Below, piece by piece: positions 1-8,312 of a stretch of DNA of 64,000 nucleotides. Position 1 is the first letter of the stretch. Every line of letters starts with the position of its first letter. A program made the translations under genes and the position numbers. Source of the DNA: Halomonas sp. QHL1 (lineage in GTDB: Bacteria > Pseudomonadota > Gammaproteobacteria > Pseudomonadales > Halomonadaceae); contig NZ_MINL01000001.1 in NCBI RefSeq assembly GCF_001882345.1, forward strand, positions 1,759,705 through 1,823,704. Direction: 5' to 3'. The notes beneath the pieces were generated by a model. That model saw only the letters and a list, made by a program, of their open reading frames with translations, did not search any database and was not told the origin of the DNA.

Positions 1-1138
1 GGCAGGAATTAGTGGGCTAGTGCTGGCTAGCGCTATCAACTCGGCAAATGCGGAAGTCGTTCAGGAATCGCTGGAAACCGAACATTTAAACCTTTCCATT
101 GAGCGTATCGCCGATGGTTTTGAGCACCCTTGGGCGTTGGCGTTTTTACCCGATGGTCGCTATTTAGTCACCGAACGCAGCGGGCAGCTGAAACTCGTCG
201 ACCCCGAAAGCGGTGAATCCAGTACGCTGCAAGGCATGCCAGAAGTGAGTGCTCGGGGCCAGGGCGGGCTGTTAGACGTGGTGTTGCACCCCGATTTTGA
301 AGGGGGGAACGGTGGAGGCGACAACGACTGGATCTATTTCACCTGGAGCAAGCCCGAAGGCAATAACAGCCGTTCAGCGCTATCACGGGTAAAATGGCAG
401 GATGACAAGCTAGGTGAGGTTGAGCACTTGTTTGAACAGGATCGCGCCTCAGGGCCTGGTCGTCACTACGGCTCGCGGTTGGCGTGGCAGCCCGACGGCA
501 CCCTGCTAATGAGTATCGGCGACCGTGGCAGTGAACCACCTCGCGCCCAGGCAAGCGATGACCACGCGGGCTCTACCCTGCGCCTAACCGCCACGGGCGG
601 CGTTCCCGATGACAATCCCTTTGTCGGGGATGACACCACCCTGGATGAAATCTACTCCATGGGAAATCGCAATATTCAAGGCATGACCGTGCTGAGTAAC
701 GGCGAAGCCTGGGCATCAGAGCACGGCCCCCGAACCGGCGACGAGCTAAACCATATCGAAGCGGGCAATAATTATGGCTGGCCGGAAGTTAGTCAGGGCA
801 ATGATTACGCTACCAATGAGCCGATTGGCGAAGACTCGCTCCCCGGCATGATTGACCCGGTGTATATATTTGAAGGGCGTTTCGCCCCCGCCGGCCTTGC
901 CGAAGTGACCAGCGACGCTTTTGGTGAGTGGCAGGGCAACTTATTAGCCGGTGGATTAGGTAGCGAGAAGCTATTGCGCCTGCGCTTAGAAGAGGGCCGT
1001 GTCGCCGAAGAAGAGCTGATTTTACAAGGCGTAGTAGGCCGTATTCGCGATGTTCGCCAAGGCCCTGATGACGCTATTTACTTGCTCACTGACGACCCTC
1101 AGGGCGGCTTGTATCGTCTAGCGCCAACGAACCAGTAG
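1..1138 (+). CDS. PQQ-dependent aldose sugar dehydrogenase, 5' end cut by window
   Basis: Soluble, exported glucose/sorbosone dehydrogenase family (YliI/Asd-like): a six-bladed beta-propeller that oxidises aldose sugars in the periplasm with PQQ. The frame is open from base 2, and the codons before the GTG at 20 read AGISGLV followed by LASAINSANA, which is the hydrophobic core and cleavage region of a signal peptide. The true start therefore lies left of the window and the GTG at 20 is internal. Family motifs are present in order: HPWALAFLPDGR with the conserved His near residue 36 counted from that GTG, GRHYGSRLAW, SIGDRG, RNIQG, and EHGPRTGDELNHIEAGNNYGWP-type residues around 235-255. The C-terminal blade ends GGLYRLAP. 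The family call is firm; substrate range is not visible. The two-component pair downstream is on the same strand but separated by 53 bases. Confidence 0.9.
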   Translation, partial: AGISGLVLASAINSANAEVVQESLETEHLNLSIERIADGFEHPWALAFLPDGRYLVTERSGQLKLVDPESGESSTLQGMPEVSARGQGGLLDVVLHPDFEGGNGGGDNDWIYFTWSKPEGNNSRSALSRVKWQDDKLGEVEHLFEQDRASGPGRHYGSRLAWQPDGTLLMSIGDRGSEPPRAQASDDHAGSTLRLTATGGVPDDNPFVGDDTTLDEIYSMGNRNIQGMTVLSNGEAWASEHGPRTGDELNHIEAGNNYGWPEVSQGNDYATNEPIGEDSLPGMIDPVYIFEGRFAPAGLAEVTSDAFGEWQGNLLAGGLGSEKLLRLRLEEGRVAEEELILQGVVGRIRDVRQGPDDAIYLLTDDPQGGLYRLAPTNQ

Positions 1139-1191
1139 CACTTAGTTCACCCGCTGATACTACAACGTATTAAAACCACCATGGATGCCCC

Positions 1192-2637
1192 ATGCGACTA
1201 CGCAATTTGATTATTTTGACGGTGATTGTGCCGCTGTTTGTCATCCTGGTGGTATTTAGCTTAGTGGCGATCAAATCGCTCGAAGATAACGTACGTTCAA
1301 AGCTACAAACTGAAGTTGAGATTATTACCCGTACGCTGAGCTCCTCGCTCAGCTACGCGGTCACCCCCGACAGCAACACGCCGCTTGAGGAAGCGCTACA
1401 GTCAGCGTTCTCCTTCCATAGAATTTACGGCGCTTATGTCTTCGATACCGAAGGGCGCGATATTTATGGGCTTGGCCTGGGCAAGGATATTTTCAGTCGC
1501 GAAGAGATTCAGCAAATCATCGAACGCGATGACCTTTACAGCAATTACCGACAACACGAGGGTTGGAATTACTACTCTGCGTTGACACCCTTGCGCTCAC
1601 AAGATGGCACTGTATATGGCGTACTTCAGGTTAATCGGCTAAATACCGGTATTGAGAACTACACGGGTTTTATCAGCGTTGTGGCCGTACTAGTGTTTGT
1701 GATTGGTGCGGCCGGGATCGTGTTTAGTATTTGGTGGGGCTTCCGGCGCCATATTGAGCGCCCGCTTAATCGGCTTCTGCACGTAATGCAGTTGGTAGAA
1801 AAAGGGGACCGCAGCCAACGTGCCACCGAAGACGGCCCTATCGAATACCGCCACCTCGCCTCTGGTTTGAATGGCATGCTGGATGCGATGGCCGAGAAAG
1901 ACCAAGAGATCGAAAATCGCCAGCGGCGCGAAATTGAGCTTGAAAAGCGCCTGCGTAAATCGAAAAAGCTGGCCGAGCTCGGCGTACTGGCGGCGGGAGT
2001 TGCCCATGAGATAGGCGCGCCGCTAACGGTGATTAATGGTCAAGCCCAGCGTTTGGCTCGCCGCGATGTCATTGGCGATGACGAACGGGCACGGCTAGGG
2101 CGTATACGCGGCGAAGTAGAGCGCATCGTTGAAATCGTTCGCCAATTGATGGAGTTAGGACGTCAACATAACGTAGAGAAAGGCGAGCTGGCGCTTGATC
2201 AGCTTATTATGAATGCCAGCGATTTAGTTGAAGACGAGCTAGAACCACGCAATATTCGTTTAGACATTGAATTACCGACGCCAGCACCCAACTTACTCGC
2301 CAACGGCCAACAAATTGTGCAGGTGCTGACCAACTTGCTGCGCAATGCAGCGCAAGCCCCCGAAGTAAGCAAAATTCGAGTACGCGCCCAGCAGCAAGAG
2401 AACGAATTACTACTGTGGGTGGAAGATGATGGCCCGGGGATACCCAACTCCCATCACCATAAAGTGTTCGACCCATTTTTTACCACCAAACCGGTTGGCC
2501 AAGGCAGCGGTTTGGGACTCTCTATGGTACATCGCATTATTAACGACCACGGCGGCACGATCGGCGTGTTTGACAGTGCCCTAGGCGGCGCTGGATTTGA
2601 AATTACGCTACCTATTAGTGAAACCGCATCCGCGTGA
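1192..2637 (+). CDS. membrane sensor histidine kinase
   Basis: Two-component sensor of 481 residues. Membrane segments lie at about 7-28 and 158-181 and flank a periplasmic sensor region of about 130 residues. A HAMP linker (about 182-235) and coiled coil follow, then a HisKA box with the phospho-accepting His at 272 in AHEIGAPLTVING, and a HATPase domain with N box (NLLRNAA), G1 (DDGPGIP) and G2 (GQGSGLGLS). The X-region reads HEIGAPL where HEIRNPL or HEINNPL is usual. The stop overlaps the first codons of the regulator's open frame, so the pair is one transcription unit. The architecture resembles AtoS/ZraS-type partners of sigma-54 activators. The signal is unknown. Confidence 0.93.
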   Translation: MRLRNLIILTVIVPLFVILVVFSLVAIKSLEDNVRSKLQTEVEIITRTLSSSLSYAVTPDSNTPLEEALQSAFSFHRIYGAYVFDTEGRDIYGLGLGKDIFSREEIQQIIERDDLYSNYRQHEGWNYYSALTPLRSQDGTVYGVLQVNRLNTGIENYTGFISVVAVLVFVIGAAGIVFSIWWGFRRHIERPLNRLLHVMQLVEKGDRSQRATEDGPIEYRHLASGLNGMLDAMAEKDQEIENRQRREIELEKRLRKSKKLAELGVLAAGVAHEIGAPLTVINGQAQRLARRDVIGDDERARLGRIRGEVERIVEIVRQLMELGRQHNVEKGELALDQLIMNASDLVEDELEPRNIRLDIELPTPAPNLLANGQQIVQVLTNLLRNAAQAPEVSKIRVRAQQQENELLLWVEDDGPGIPNSHHHKVFDPFFTTKPVGQGSGLGLSMVHRIINDHGGTIGVFDSALGGAGFEITLPISETASA

Positions 2638-2648
2638 GGACAACGTTT

Positions 2649-4049
2649 GTGACCCATCAGGAACCCCTATTACCTTTGTTGGTGGTGGAAGATGACGCCG
2701 CTATACTTGAGCTACTAGAAGAAGAACTGCAGGATGCAGGCTACACAACGCTCGGTGTAACTAGCGCTGAAGAGGCGATCGCCTTATTGAGCCACACCAC
2801 CGTCTCACTGGTAATTACCGACGTGCGTTTGCCGGGTATGACCGGCATTCAACTACTCCAGCAGCTCCGCCAAGCAGGCAGTGAGCTGGGCATCATTGTG
2901 ATTACCGCTTTCGGCACTATTGACCAGGCGGTCGAGGCACTAAAACTCGGGGCTGACGACTTTTTAACCAAGCCGCTCGACCTTGATGCCATCCGCGATG
3001 CCGTATTTCGTGTGCTGGAGCGCCAACGCTTGGCGGTTTTCCACGACACGGATATCAGCCATTTCCACGGCATTGTGGGTAAAAGCCAGGTCATGCAGAC
3101 GCTATTCCATGACGCCTCCCGCCTTGCCAAAAGCGATGCCCCCATCCTGATCTTAGGTGAAAGTGGCACCGGCAAAGAGCTACTTGCCCGCGCCATTCAT
3201 CAGGAAAGCCCGCGTCATGACCAGCCGTTTGTGCCGGTTAACTGTGCAAGTATTCCCGCGGATTTGATGGAAAGTGAGTTCTTTGGCCATGTCAAAGGCG
3301 CCTTTACCGGGGCTAACGAAGCACGCCGAGGGTTATTTCATAGCGCCCAGGGCGGCAGCCTGTTTTTAGATGAAATTGGTGAAATGCCGATCAATCTGCA
3401 GGCTAAATTGCTGCGCGCTTTGCAGGAGAAGACCGTGCGCCCAGTGGGCGGCGAGCGCGAAGAGCCGGTAGATGTACGCATCATCGCCGCCACTCACCGC
3501 AACCTGGAGAAAGAGATCGAGCAGGGAAACTTCCGCAGCGATTTGTTTTACCGCTTGGAGACGTTCTCACTGCGTATCCCCCCGCTGCGCGAGCGCGGCA
3601 CCGATATCGAGCATCTTGTATTTGCGCTTATCGACAAGCATTCGGAGGCACAGGGCAAACAGATAGAGCAAATCGAGCCGGAAGCGTTCAGCAATCTACT
3701 CAACTATGCCTACCCCGGTAATGTTCGCGAACTAGAGAACGCCATTATGCGGGCCGTCACTCTGAGCGAAGACGGCTCACTCAGCTATAAAGATCTGCCC
3801 GAGCGACTGCGCGAGCAATCAACAGTGGAAACCGGCACGCCTCTGGTACCTGCAGTCCGCGGCGAAGTGCTGGCTGGAGGTCAAATGCCAACGCCACCGC
3901 CGATCCGCTGGCCCAGCCTGGAAGAAGTTGAAAAGCGCTATATTAACAAGGTGCTAGAAGCAACGGGTGGCAACAAGCGGCGCACGGCGGAGGTCCTTGG
4001 GATTGCTCGTCGGACGCTCTATCGTCGCTTGGAAGATAATGAAGAGTAA
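2649..4049 (+). CDS. sigma-54-dependent response regulator (NtrC family)
   Basis: Activator of sigma-54 promoters and partner of the kinase just upstream. Counting from the GTG at 2649, a receiver domain covers 8-120 with phospho-acceptor Asp near 58 (TDVRLPG). The AAA+ domain follows with Walker A GESGTGKE near 170, the sigma-54 contact motif GAFTGA near 217 and Walker B LFLDEIGEM. A Fis-type helix-turn-helix ends the protein (NKRRTAEVLGIARRTLYRRL). I place the start at GTG 2649, not GTG 2634, because a GAGG box at 2636-2639 stands nine bases before it and the longer form would add five residues ahead of the receiver fold. No target operon is adjacent, so the regulon is unknown. Confidence 0.93.
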   Translation: MTHQEPLLPLLVVEDDAAILELLEEELQDAGYTTLGVTSAEEAIALLSHTTVSLVITDVRLPGMTGIQLLQQLRQAGSELGIIVITAFGTIDQAVEALKLGADDFLTKPLDLDAIRDAVFRVLERQRLAVFHDTDISHFHGIVGKSQVMQTLFHDASRLAKSDAPILILGESGTGKELLARAIHQESPRHDQPFVPVNCASIPADLMESEFFGHVKGAFTGANEARRGLFHSAQGGSLFLDEIGEMPINLQAKLLRALQEKTVRPVGGEREEPVDVRIIAATHRNLEKEIEQGNFRSDLFYRLETFSLRIPPLRERGTDIEHLVFALIDKHSEAQGKQIEQIEPEAFSNLLNYAYPGNVRELENAIMRAVTLSEDGSLSYKDLPERLREQSTVETGTPLVPAVRGEVLAGGQMPTPPPIRWPSLEEVEKRYINKVLEATGGNKRRTAEVLGIARRTLYRRLEDNEE

Positions 4050-4109
4050 CCACTTCGACACTGCTCACTCCCCTTCTAAATCGCGAAGCGACAGGACCTA
4101 CACACAGAC

Positions 4110-4135
4110 AAAAAAAACCCCCGCGGGCGCGGGGG
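4110..4135 (-). terminator. intrinsic terminator of the acidic lipoprotein gene
   Basis: A perfect 7-bp GC stem (4118-4124 with 4129-4135) has a 4-base loop. On the minus strand it is followed by eight T (A at 4110-4117 on the plus strand). Orientation and position, about 105 bases past the lipoprotein stop, assign it to that gene and not to the regulator on the plus strand. Confidence 0.85.
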
Positions 4136-4239
4136 CGGAAAAGATGATAAACCGTGTGGAGCAGCCGCAGGGAACAAACAGCTGGATCGATTTACCATCG
4201 TAGGGAGCGGTACACTTACTCAAAACTCGAAACGGGTAA

Positions 4240-4653
4240 TTAGTTACTGGTCGAATTCTCATCATCATCTTCTTCTACGCCAGGCATTGGTTCAGTACCT
4301 TCACCAAAACCAGGCTCATCTTCTTCTGGATTCATGGTGGTGCCTTCTGCCGGCTCATCCATGGTGTCTTCGGGCATAGTGCCTTCTGCTGCGGGGTCTT
4401 CATTTAAGCCTGGGTCTTGGTCCATTGCTGGCTCTTCATTCATACCCGGCTCTTCATTCATACTTGGTTCTGGCTGAGTGGTCGCATCTTGCTCAAGGGG
4501 CGCCGTTTCATCCGCAGGCGGCGCTGGCTCTTCATTGTCACCGCAGCCAGCCAATACAATAACGCTCGCTGCTGTCGCCATCATGCACAGCGTTAACCAG
4601 CGGGGGCGATTGGCAATTTGCTTACTCTCAATGTGGTCATGTTGCTTGTCCAT
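4240..4653 (-). CDS. acidic, Pro/Glu-repeat lipoprotein of unknown function
   Basis: Predicted 137-residue lipoprotein. I choose ATG 4653 because GGAGGT stands seven bases upstream; the open frame extends 8 codons further but without a ribosome site. A charged start is followed by a hydrophobic run (about 20-35) and the lipobox VLAGC with Cys 37. The mature part is almost wholly Glu, Asp, Pro, Met and Asn, with tandem MNEEP-like units (SMNEEPG, GMNEEPA, AMDQDPG, GLNEDPA) and no Cys after the lipobox. Such low-complexity acidic tails suit a disordered, solvent-exposed envelope protein in a salt-adapted organism, but no function can be assigned. It is monocistronic, with its own terminator. Confidence 0.75.
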   Translation of the reverse strand: MDKQHDHIESKQIANRPRWLTLCMMATAASVIVLAGCGDNEEPAPPADETAPLEQDATTQPEPSMNEEPGMNEEPAMDQDPGLNEDPAAEGTMPEDTMDEPAEGTTMNPEEDEPGFGEGTEPMPGVEEDDDENSTSN

Positions 4654-4734
4654 AATACCCACCTCCATTGCTAACACCGTATGTTTCTAAACGTCTTACT
4701 GGGTAACCGAGAGCCAGTTCTGTACATATAATAT

Positions 4735-4835
4735 GTTGCACACATTTATGCTATTCACTTTACATGCCAAATATTGAAAATTAATGATTACTTAAATAAA
4801 ATCAATTATTTATAAAAATAGCAATGTATCGCCAT
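4735..4835. other. A+T-rich intergenic block upstream of proV
   Basis: The 380 bases between the lipoprotein start (4653) and the proV start (5034) hold no convincing gene. This part is markedly richer in A and T than its surroundings, with A and T runs at about 4770-4825. Such blocks upstream of osmoregulated proU-type operons can be curved and bound by nucleoid proteins in enterobacteria; that role here is inference only. Confidence 0.35.
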
Positions 4836-4849
4836 TAGCGGGTAACTAA

Positions 4850-4862
4850 CCACCTAAGGTGG
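4850..4862. promoter_or_regulatory. perfect inverted repeat, possible operator
   Basis: CCACCT and AGGTGG flank one base, giving a perfect 6-1-6 dyad about 50 bases before the proV -35 box. Its place suits an upstream activator or repressor site. The octamer TGACACAT also occurs twice nearby (4871-4878 and 4912-4919). No known protein site is recognised. Confidence 0.3.
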
Positions 4863-4910
4863 GTAAAAAATGACACATGTAGCGTTAATTGCCCCGTTGA
4901 GCGAGCCGTT

Positions 4911-4939
4911 GTGACACATAGGCTCCACTTATGTATAAT
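4911..4939 (+). promoter_or_regulatory. sigma-70-type promoter of proVWX
   Basis: GTGACA (4911-4916, five of six consensus bases) and a perfect TATAAT (4934-4939) are exactly 17 bases apart. Transcription would begin near 4946, which rules out the GTG at 4911 as the proV start. It leaves a leader of about 90 bases before ATG 5034. Confidence 0.7.
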
Positions 4940-5033
4940 AATTTTTAATAAATTATCCGACTCAAGCTCTTATTTCTTTATGAATGGCGTAGCAACGACA
5001 CACGCCTATTCTGCTCAACAAAAGGCATCGCCG

Positions 5034-6236
5034 ATGGACGAGACACGACCCGTCAAAATTAAAGTGCGCGACTTAAGCAAAGTCTTTGGCAAGCACCCAC
5101 AAAAAGCCATTGAGCTACGTAACCAGGGAATGAAGCGCCCCGAAATTCTGGAGAAAACCGGCCAAACACTGGGGCTATCCAATATTTCGTTTGATGTCTA
5201 TGAAGGCGAATTGCTGGTCATCATGGGACTATCAGGGTCAGGCAAATCGACCTTGATCCGCTGTCTTAACCGTCTGATCGAGACCACCGAAGGTGAGATC
5301 ATCATCGACGGCGAAAATATTCCGACGCTGAAAGAGAAAGCGCTGTTGGAGTGCCGCCGCCGCCACTTCTCTATGGTATTTCAAAATTTCGCGCTATTTC
5401 CCCACCGCACTGTGCAGCAAAATGCCGAGTTCGGTTTGGAAATTCGCGGCGTAGAGAAAACAGAGCGCCATAAAATTGCTCATGATGCGCTCAAGCAAGT
5501 GGGCTTGGAAGGCTGGGAAGACGCCTACCCCAACCAACTTTCCGGCGGCATGCAGCAACGCGTTGGCCTAGCCCGTGCTTTGGCTAACGATGCCACCGTA
5601 CTGTTAATGGATGAGGCCTTCTCCGCGCTCGACCCGTTGATTCGCAAAGACATGCAGCAAGAACTGTTACAGCTGCAATCCAAAATGCAAAAGACCACGG
5701 TTTTCATTACCCACGACTTGGATGAAGCGCTCAACATTGGCGACCGTATCGTGCTGTTGAAAGATGGCGAAGTGGTGCAGATCGGCACACCGGAAGAGAT
5801 TCTGACCAAGCCTGCGGATGACTACGTACGGCGCTTTATCGAAGGCGTTGACCGGGCACGTATTCTGACCGCTGAAAGTGCCATGCGGCCGCTGCGTTCT
5901 ACCGCTCGCGAAAGCGATGGGCCGCGCACGGCACTGCACCGCATGCGCGACCATGCTATCGACTCTATCTATGTGGTTGATCGCGACCGCCGCTTGATCG
6001 GCCTACTCGAGGCCGACGCTGCAAGCCGGGCGATTGAAGAGGGTTCCGATTCGATTATCCCCTACTTAACCCAGGATTTTCGCAAAGTCCCCATGGATGA
6101 GCCGTTGCATAACCTGTTTGCCATGTTTAGCGAAAAGAGCTTCCCTATCGCCGTTATTGATAAGCAAGAGCAGCTGCTGGGCGTGGTGGTTAAAGGCGCA
6201 GTACTCGACGAACTGGCACGAGCAGGAGAGCAATAA
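5034..6236 (+). CDS. proV: glycine betaine/proline ABC transporter ATP-binding subunit
   Basis: ATPase of an osmoprotectant importer (ProU/OpuA type). From ATG 5034 the protein is 400 residues, the usual ProV length, and begins with the family N-terminus (VRDLSKVFG, then the HPQKAIEL and ILEKTGQTLG segments). Walker A is GLSGSGKST at about 65-73, the signature is LSGGMQQRVGLARALA, Walker B is LLMDEAFSALDPLIR, and the switch His is in FITHDLDEA. Two C-terminal CBS motifs (about 285-395) are the part that senses ionic strength in OpuA-type systems. ATG 4980 is also in frame but lacks a ribosome site. The stop overlaps the proW ATG by one base. Confidence 0.96.
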   Translation: MDETRPVKIKVRDLSKVFGKHPQKAIELRNQGMKRPEILEKTGQTLGLSNISFDVYEGELLVIMGLSGSGKSTLIRCLNRLIETTEGEIIIDGENIPTLKEKALLECRRRHFSMVFQNFALFPHRTVQQNAEFGLEIRGVEKTERHKIAHDALKQVGLEGWEDAYPNQLSGGMQQRVGLARALANDATVLLMDEAFSALDPLIRKDMQQELLQLQSKMQKTTVFITHDLDEALNIGDRIVLLKDGEVVQIGTPEEILTKPADDYVRRFIEGVDRARILTAESAMRPLRSTARESDGPRTALHRMRDHAIDSIYVVDRDRRLIGLLEADAASRAIEEGSDSIIPYLTQDFRKVPMDEPLHNLFAMFSEKSFPIAVIDKQEQLLGVVVKGAVLDELARAGEQ

Positions 6237-7069
6237 TGGAGATCCCACGCATCCCGTTAGGTGATTGGATTGAAAGCGGTCTGACTTGGTTGACCAGCGA
6301 ATACTCCCTGGTCACCCGCGGCATATCCCGCTTCACCCAAACCGGTATCGATGTTTTAAATGACGGTTTGATGTGGCTGCCCGAGTGGGCACTGCTCGCG
6401 TTGATCGCCCTACTCTGCTGGAAGCTGGCGGGTCCTCGGCTAGCAATCGGCGCCGTAGCCGGCTTGGCACTGATCTGGAATCTGGGTCTATGGAACCCGA
6501 TGATTGAGACGCTCACGCTGGTGGTATTTGCCACCATGGTGGCCGTCGTCATCGCGTTACCCGTGGGCATTGCCGCGGCGCTGTCTAATCGGCTTTACCG
6601 GGTCATTATGCCGATTTTGGACTTTATGCAGACCATGCCAGCGTTCGTCTATTTGATTCCGGCTATTCCGTTTTTCGGTATTGGCTCGGTCTCGGCGATT
6701 TTTGCCACGGTGATCTTCTCGATGCCCCCGGCTATTCGCTTTACCACCCTGGGTATTCGTCAAGTACCGGTGGAGCTGATCGAAGCCGCCGATGCCTACG
6801 GCGCTACCCGTGGTCAAAAGCTATTTAAAGTGCAGCTACCGCTTTCACTGCCCACGGTAATGGCGGGTATCAACCAAACGATAATGCTTGCCCTCTCCAT
6901 GGTGGTCATCGCTGCCATGATTGGTGCGGACGGTTTGGGCAGCGAAGTATGGCGCGCTATTCAACGCTTGCGCCCTGGCGATGGCTTTGAAGCGGGTATC
7001 GCGGTAGTCATCCTAGCCATGCTGCTTGACCGTCTAACGCAATCGCTTAGAAAAACCCGGAATGGCTAG
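6236..7069 (+). CDS. proW: glycine betaine/proline ABC transporter permease
   Basis: Inner-membrane permease of 277 residues, translationally coupled to proV. A hydrophilic N-terminal stretch (about 1-45) is followed by roughly seven hydrophobic segments. The BPD_transp_1 coupling motif lies at EAADAYGATRGQKLFKVQLP, with the typical EAA...G residues. The segment DFMQTMPAFVYLIPAIPFFG is characteristic of ProW/OpuAB. The substrate-binding subunit follows after a 149-base gap. Confidence 0.96.
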   Translation: MEIPRIPLGDWIESGLTWLTSEYSLVTRGISRFTQTGIDVLNDGLMWLPEWALLALIALLCWKLAGPRLAIGAVAGLALIWNLGLWNPMIETLTLVVFATMVAVVIALPVGIAAALSNRLYRVIMPILDFMQTMPAFVYLIPAIPFFGIGSVSAIFATVIFSMPPAIRFTTLGIRQVPVELIEAADAYGATRGQKLFKVQLPLSLPTVMAGINQTIMLALSMVVIAAMIGADGLGSEVWRAIQRLRPGDGFEAGIAVVILAMLLDRLTQSLRKTRNG

Positions 7070-7218
7070 AACGCGCGAATAGCGTAAAACAGCAGGAGCG
7101 GCTGCGTTGAGTCATTCGCTTGCTTAGTCGCCTCTTGCTAACCATGCTGTGCTTTGCAGCAACCGTGCTCGTTAAGAATCATGCACGTTGATATTTTAGT
7201 ACTCAAGGGAGAAAGTGA

Positions 7219-8094
7219 ATGAAACATCGCACATTGAACCTCCGTATCCGTCTTGCTTCACTGGCACTGTTAGCGGGTGCCGGTGTTGCCGTCAGCAGCA
7301 CAGCGCAGGCCGAAGAAGAGAAAGGCACGGTTAACCTTGCCTACGTAGAGTGGTCTTCCGAAGTCGCTTCAACTAACGTCGTTGCTGCGGTACTTGAGCA
7401 AGCGGGCTACGAGGTCGACCTAACGTCGCTCTCAGCGGCTGCCATGTTCCAGGCGCTCTCGACTGGCGATGCGGATGCCATCGTTGCTGCCTGGCTGCCG
7501 ACTACTCACGCCGATTACATGGAGCGCCTGGGCGATAGCATTGAAGACCTTGGCCCCAACCTGGACGGCACCAAGCTGGGCCTTGTGGTTCCAGAGTATA
7601 CCGACGTCGACTCGATTGCTGACCTTAACGATAACGCCGACAGCTTTAATGGCGAGATCATCGGTATTGACCCCGGTGCAGGCCTAATGGCCCTCACTGA
7701 AGAGGTTGTGGATACCTATGACCTTGAGCTGGATCTGCGTAGTGGCAGCGGCGCAACCATGACGGCAGCGCTATCCAGCGCGATTAATAACGAAGAAGAT
7801 GTCGTTGTTACCGGCTGGACGCCCCACTGGATGTTTGCCCGTTTTGACATCAAATATCTAGAAGATCCTGAAAACGTCTATGGCGGTGCGGAGCAGATCC
7901 ATACCGCGGTTCGTCAAGGCCTGGAAGATGACATGCCGGAAGCCTATGCGATTCTTGACGCTTTCGAGTGGACGCCGGAGCAGATGGGCGAGGTCATGCT
8001 AATGAACCAGGAAGATGGCAGCGACCCCTACGAGAACGCTAAGCAGTGGGTTGAAGATAACCAGGATGTAGTTGAGCAGTGGCTCGATAGCTAA
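7219..8094 (+). CDS. proX: glycine betaine-binding periplasmic protein
   Basis: Substrate-binding subunit of the importer, OpuAC family, 291 residues. A Sec signal peptide ends at AQA (residue 31). The mature protein opens with NLAYVEWSSEVASTNVVAAV, the two-lobe binding protein start, and carries Trp residues in AAWLPTTHADY, VTGWTPHWMF and the C-terminal region that could form the aromatic cage for the quaternary ammonium group. AGGGAG precedes the ATG by seven to eight bases. The gap to proW and the strong ribosome site allow higher expression than the membrane subunits, as is usual. Confidence 0.95.
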   Translation: MKHRTLNLRIRLASLALLAGAGVAVSSTAQAEEEKGTVNLAYVEWSSEVASTNVVAAVLEQAGYEVDLTSLSAAAMFQALSTGDADAIVAAWLPTTHADYMERLGDSIEDLGPNLDGTKLGLVVPEYTDVDSIADLNDNADSFNGEIIGIDPGAGLMALTEEVVDTYDLELDLRSGSGATMTAALSSAINNEEDVVVTGWTPHWMFARFDIKYLEDPENVYGGAEQIHTAVRQGLEDDMPEAYAILDAFEWTPEQMGEVMLMNQEDGSDPYENAKQWVEDNQDVVEQWLDS

Positions 8095-8111
8095 ATGTCC
8101 TGTGCAGTAAC

Positions 8112-8147
8112 TATAACGGGGGGCTTCGGCCCTCTGTTGTCGTTATA
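8112..8147 (+). terminator. hairpin after proX
   Basis: TATAACG (8112-8118) pairs with CGTTATA (8141-8147) around a G-rich inner stem closed by a TTCG loop. There is no clean T run, so it may be a terminator or an mRNA-stabilising 3' stem for proX. Confidence 0.5.
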
Positions 8148-8312
8148 AGCGTAATGTTTTAGCGAATGGGTTCATACTACGTTGAAGGCTGTCTTAACAG
8201 ATTTGCTATTGTGAGCGCCTTAACGCGAGCCATGTAATGTTGGTTGATGCCACATTCGGGTTTTATTCAACATTTTTGATCGACACTTCTTGCTCGAAAT
8301 AGAGAGGCTTCT

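Noticed and set aside
20-22. GTG 20 as the start of the sugar dehydrogenase
   Set aside because: The frame continues upstream to the window edge with hydrophobic signal-peptide residues, so the start is outside.
4911-5033. A longer proV start at GTG 4911
   Set aside because: That codon is part of the -35 box of a near-consensus promoter and the added residues resemble no ProV N-terminus.
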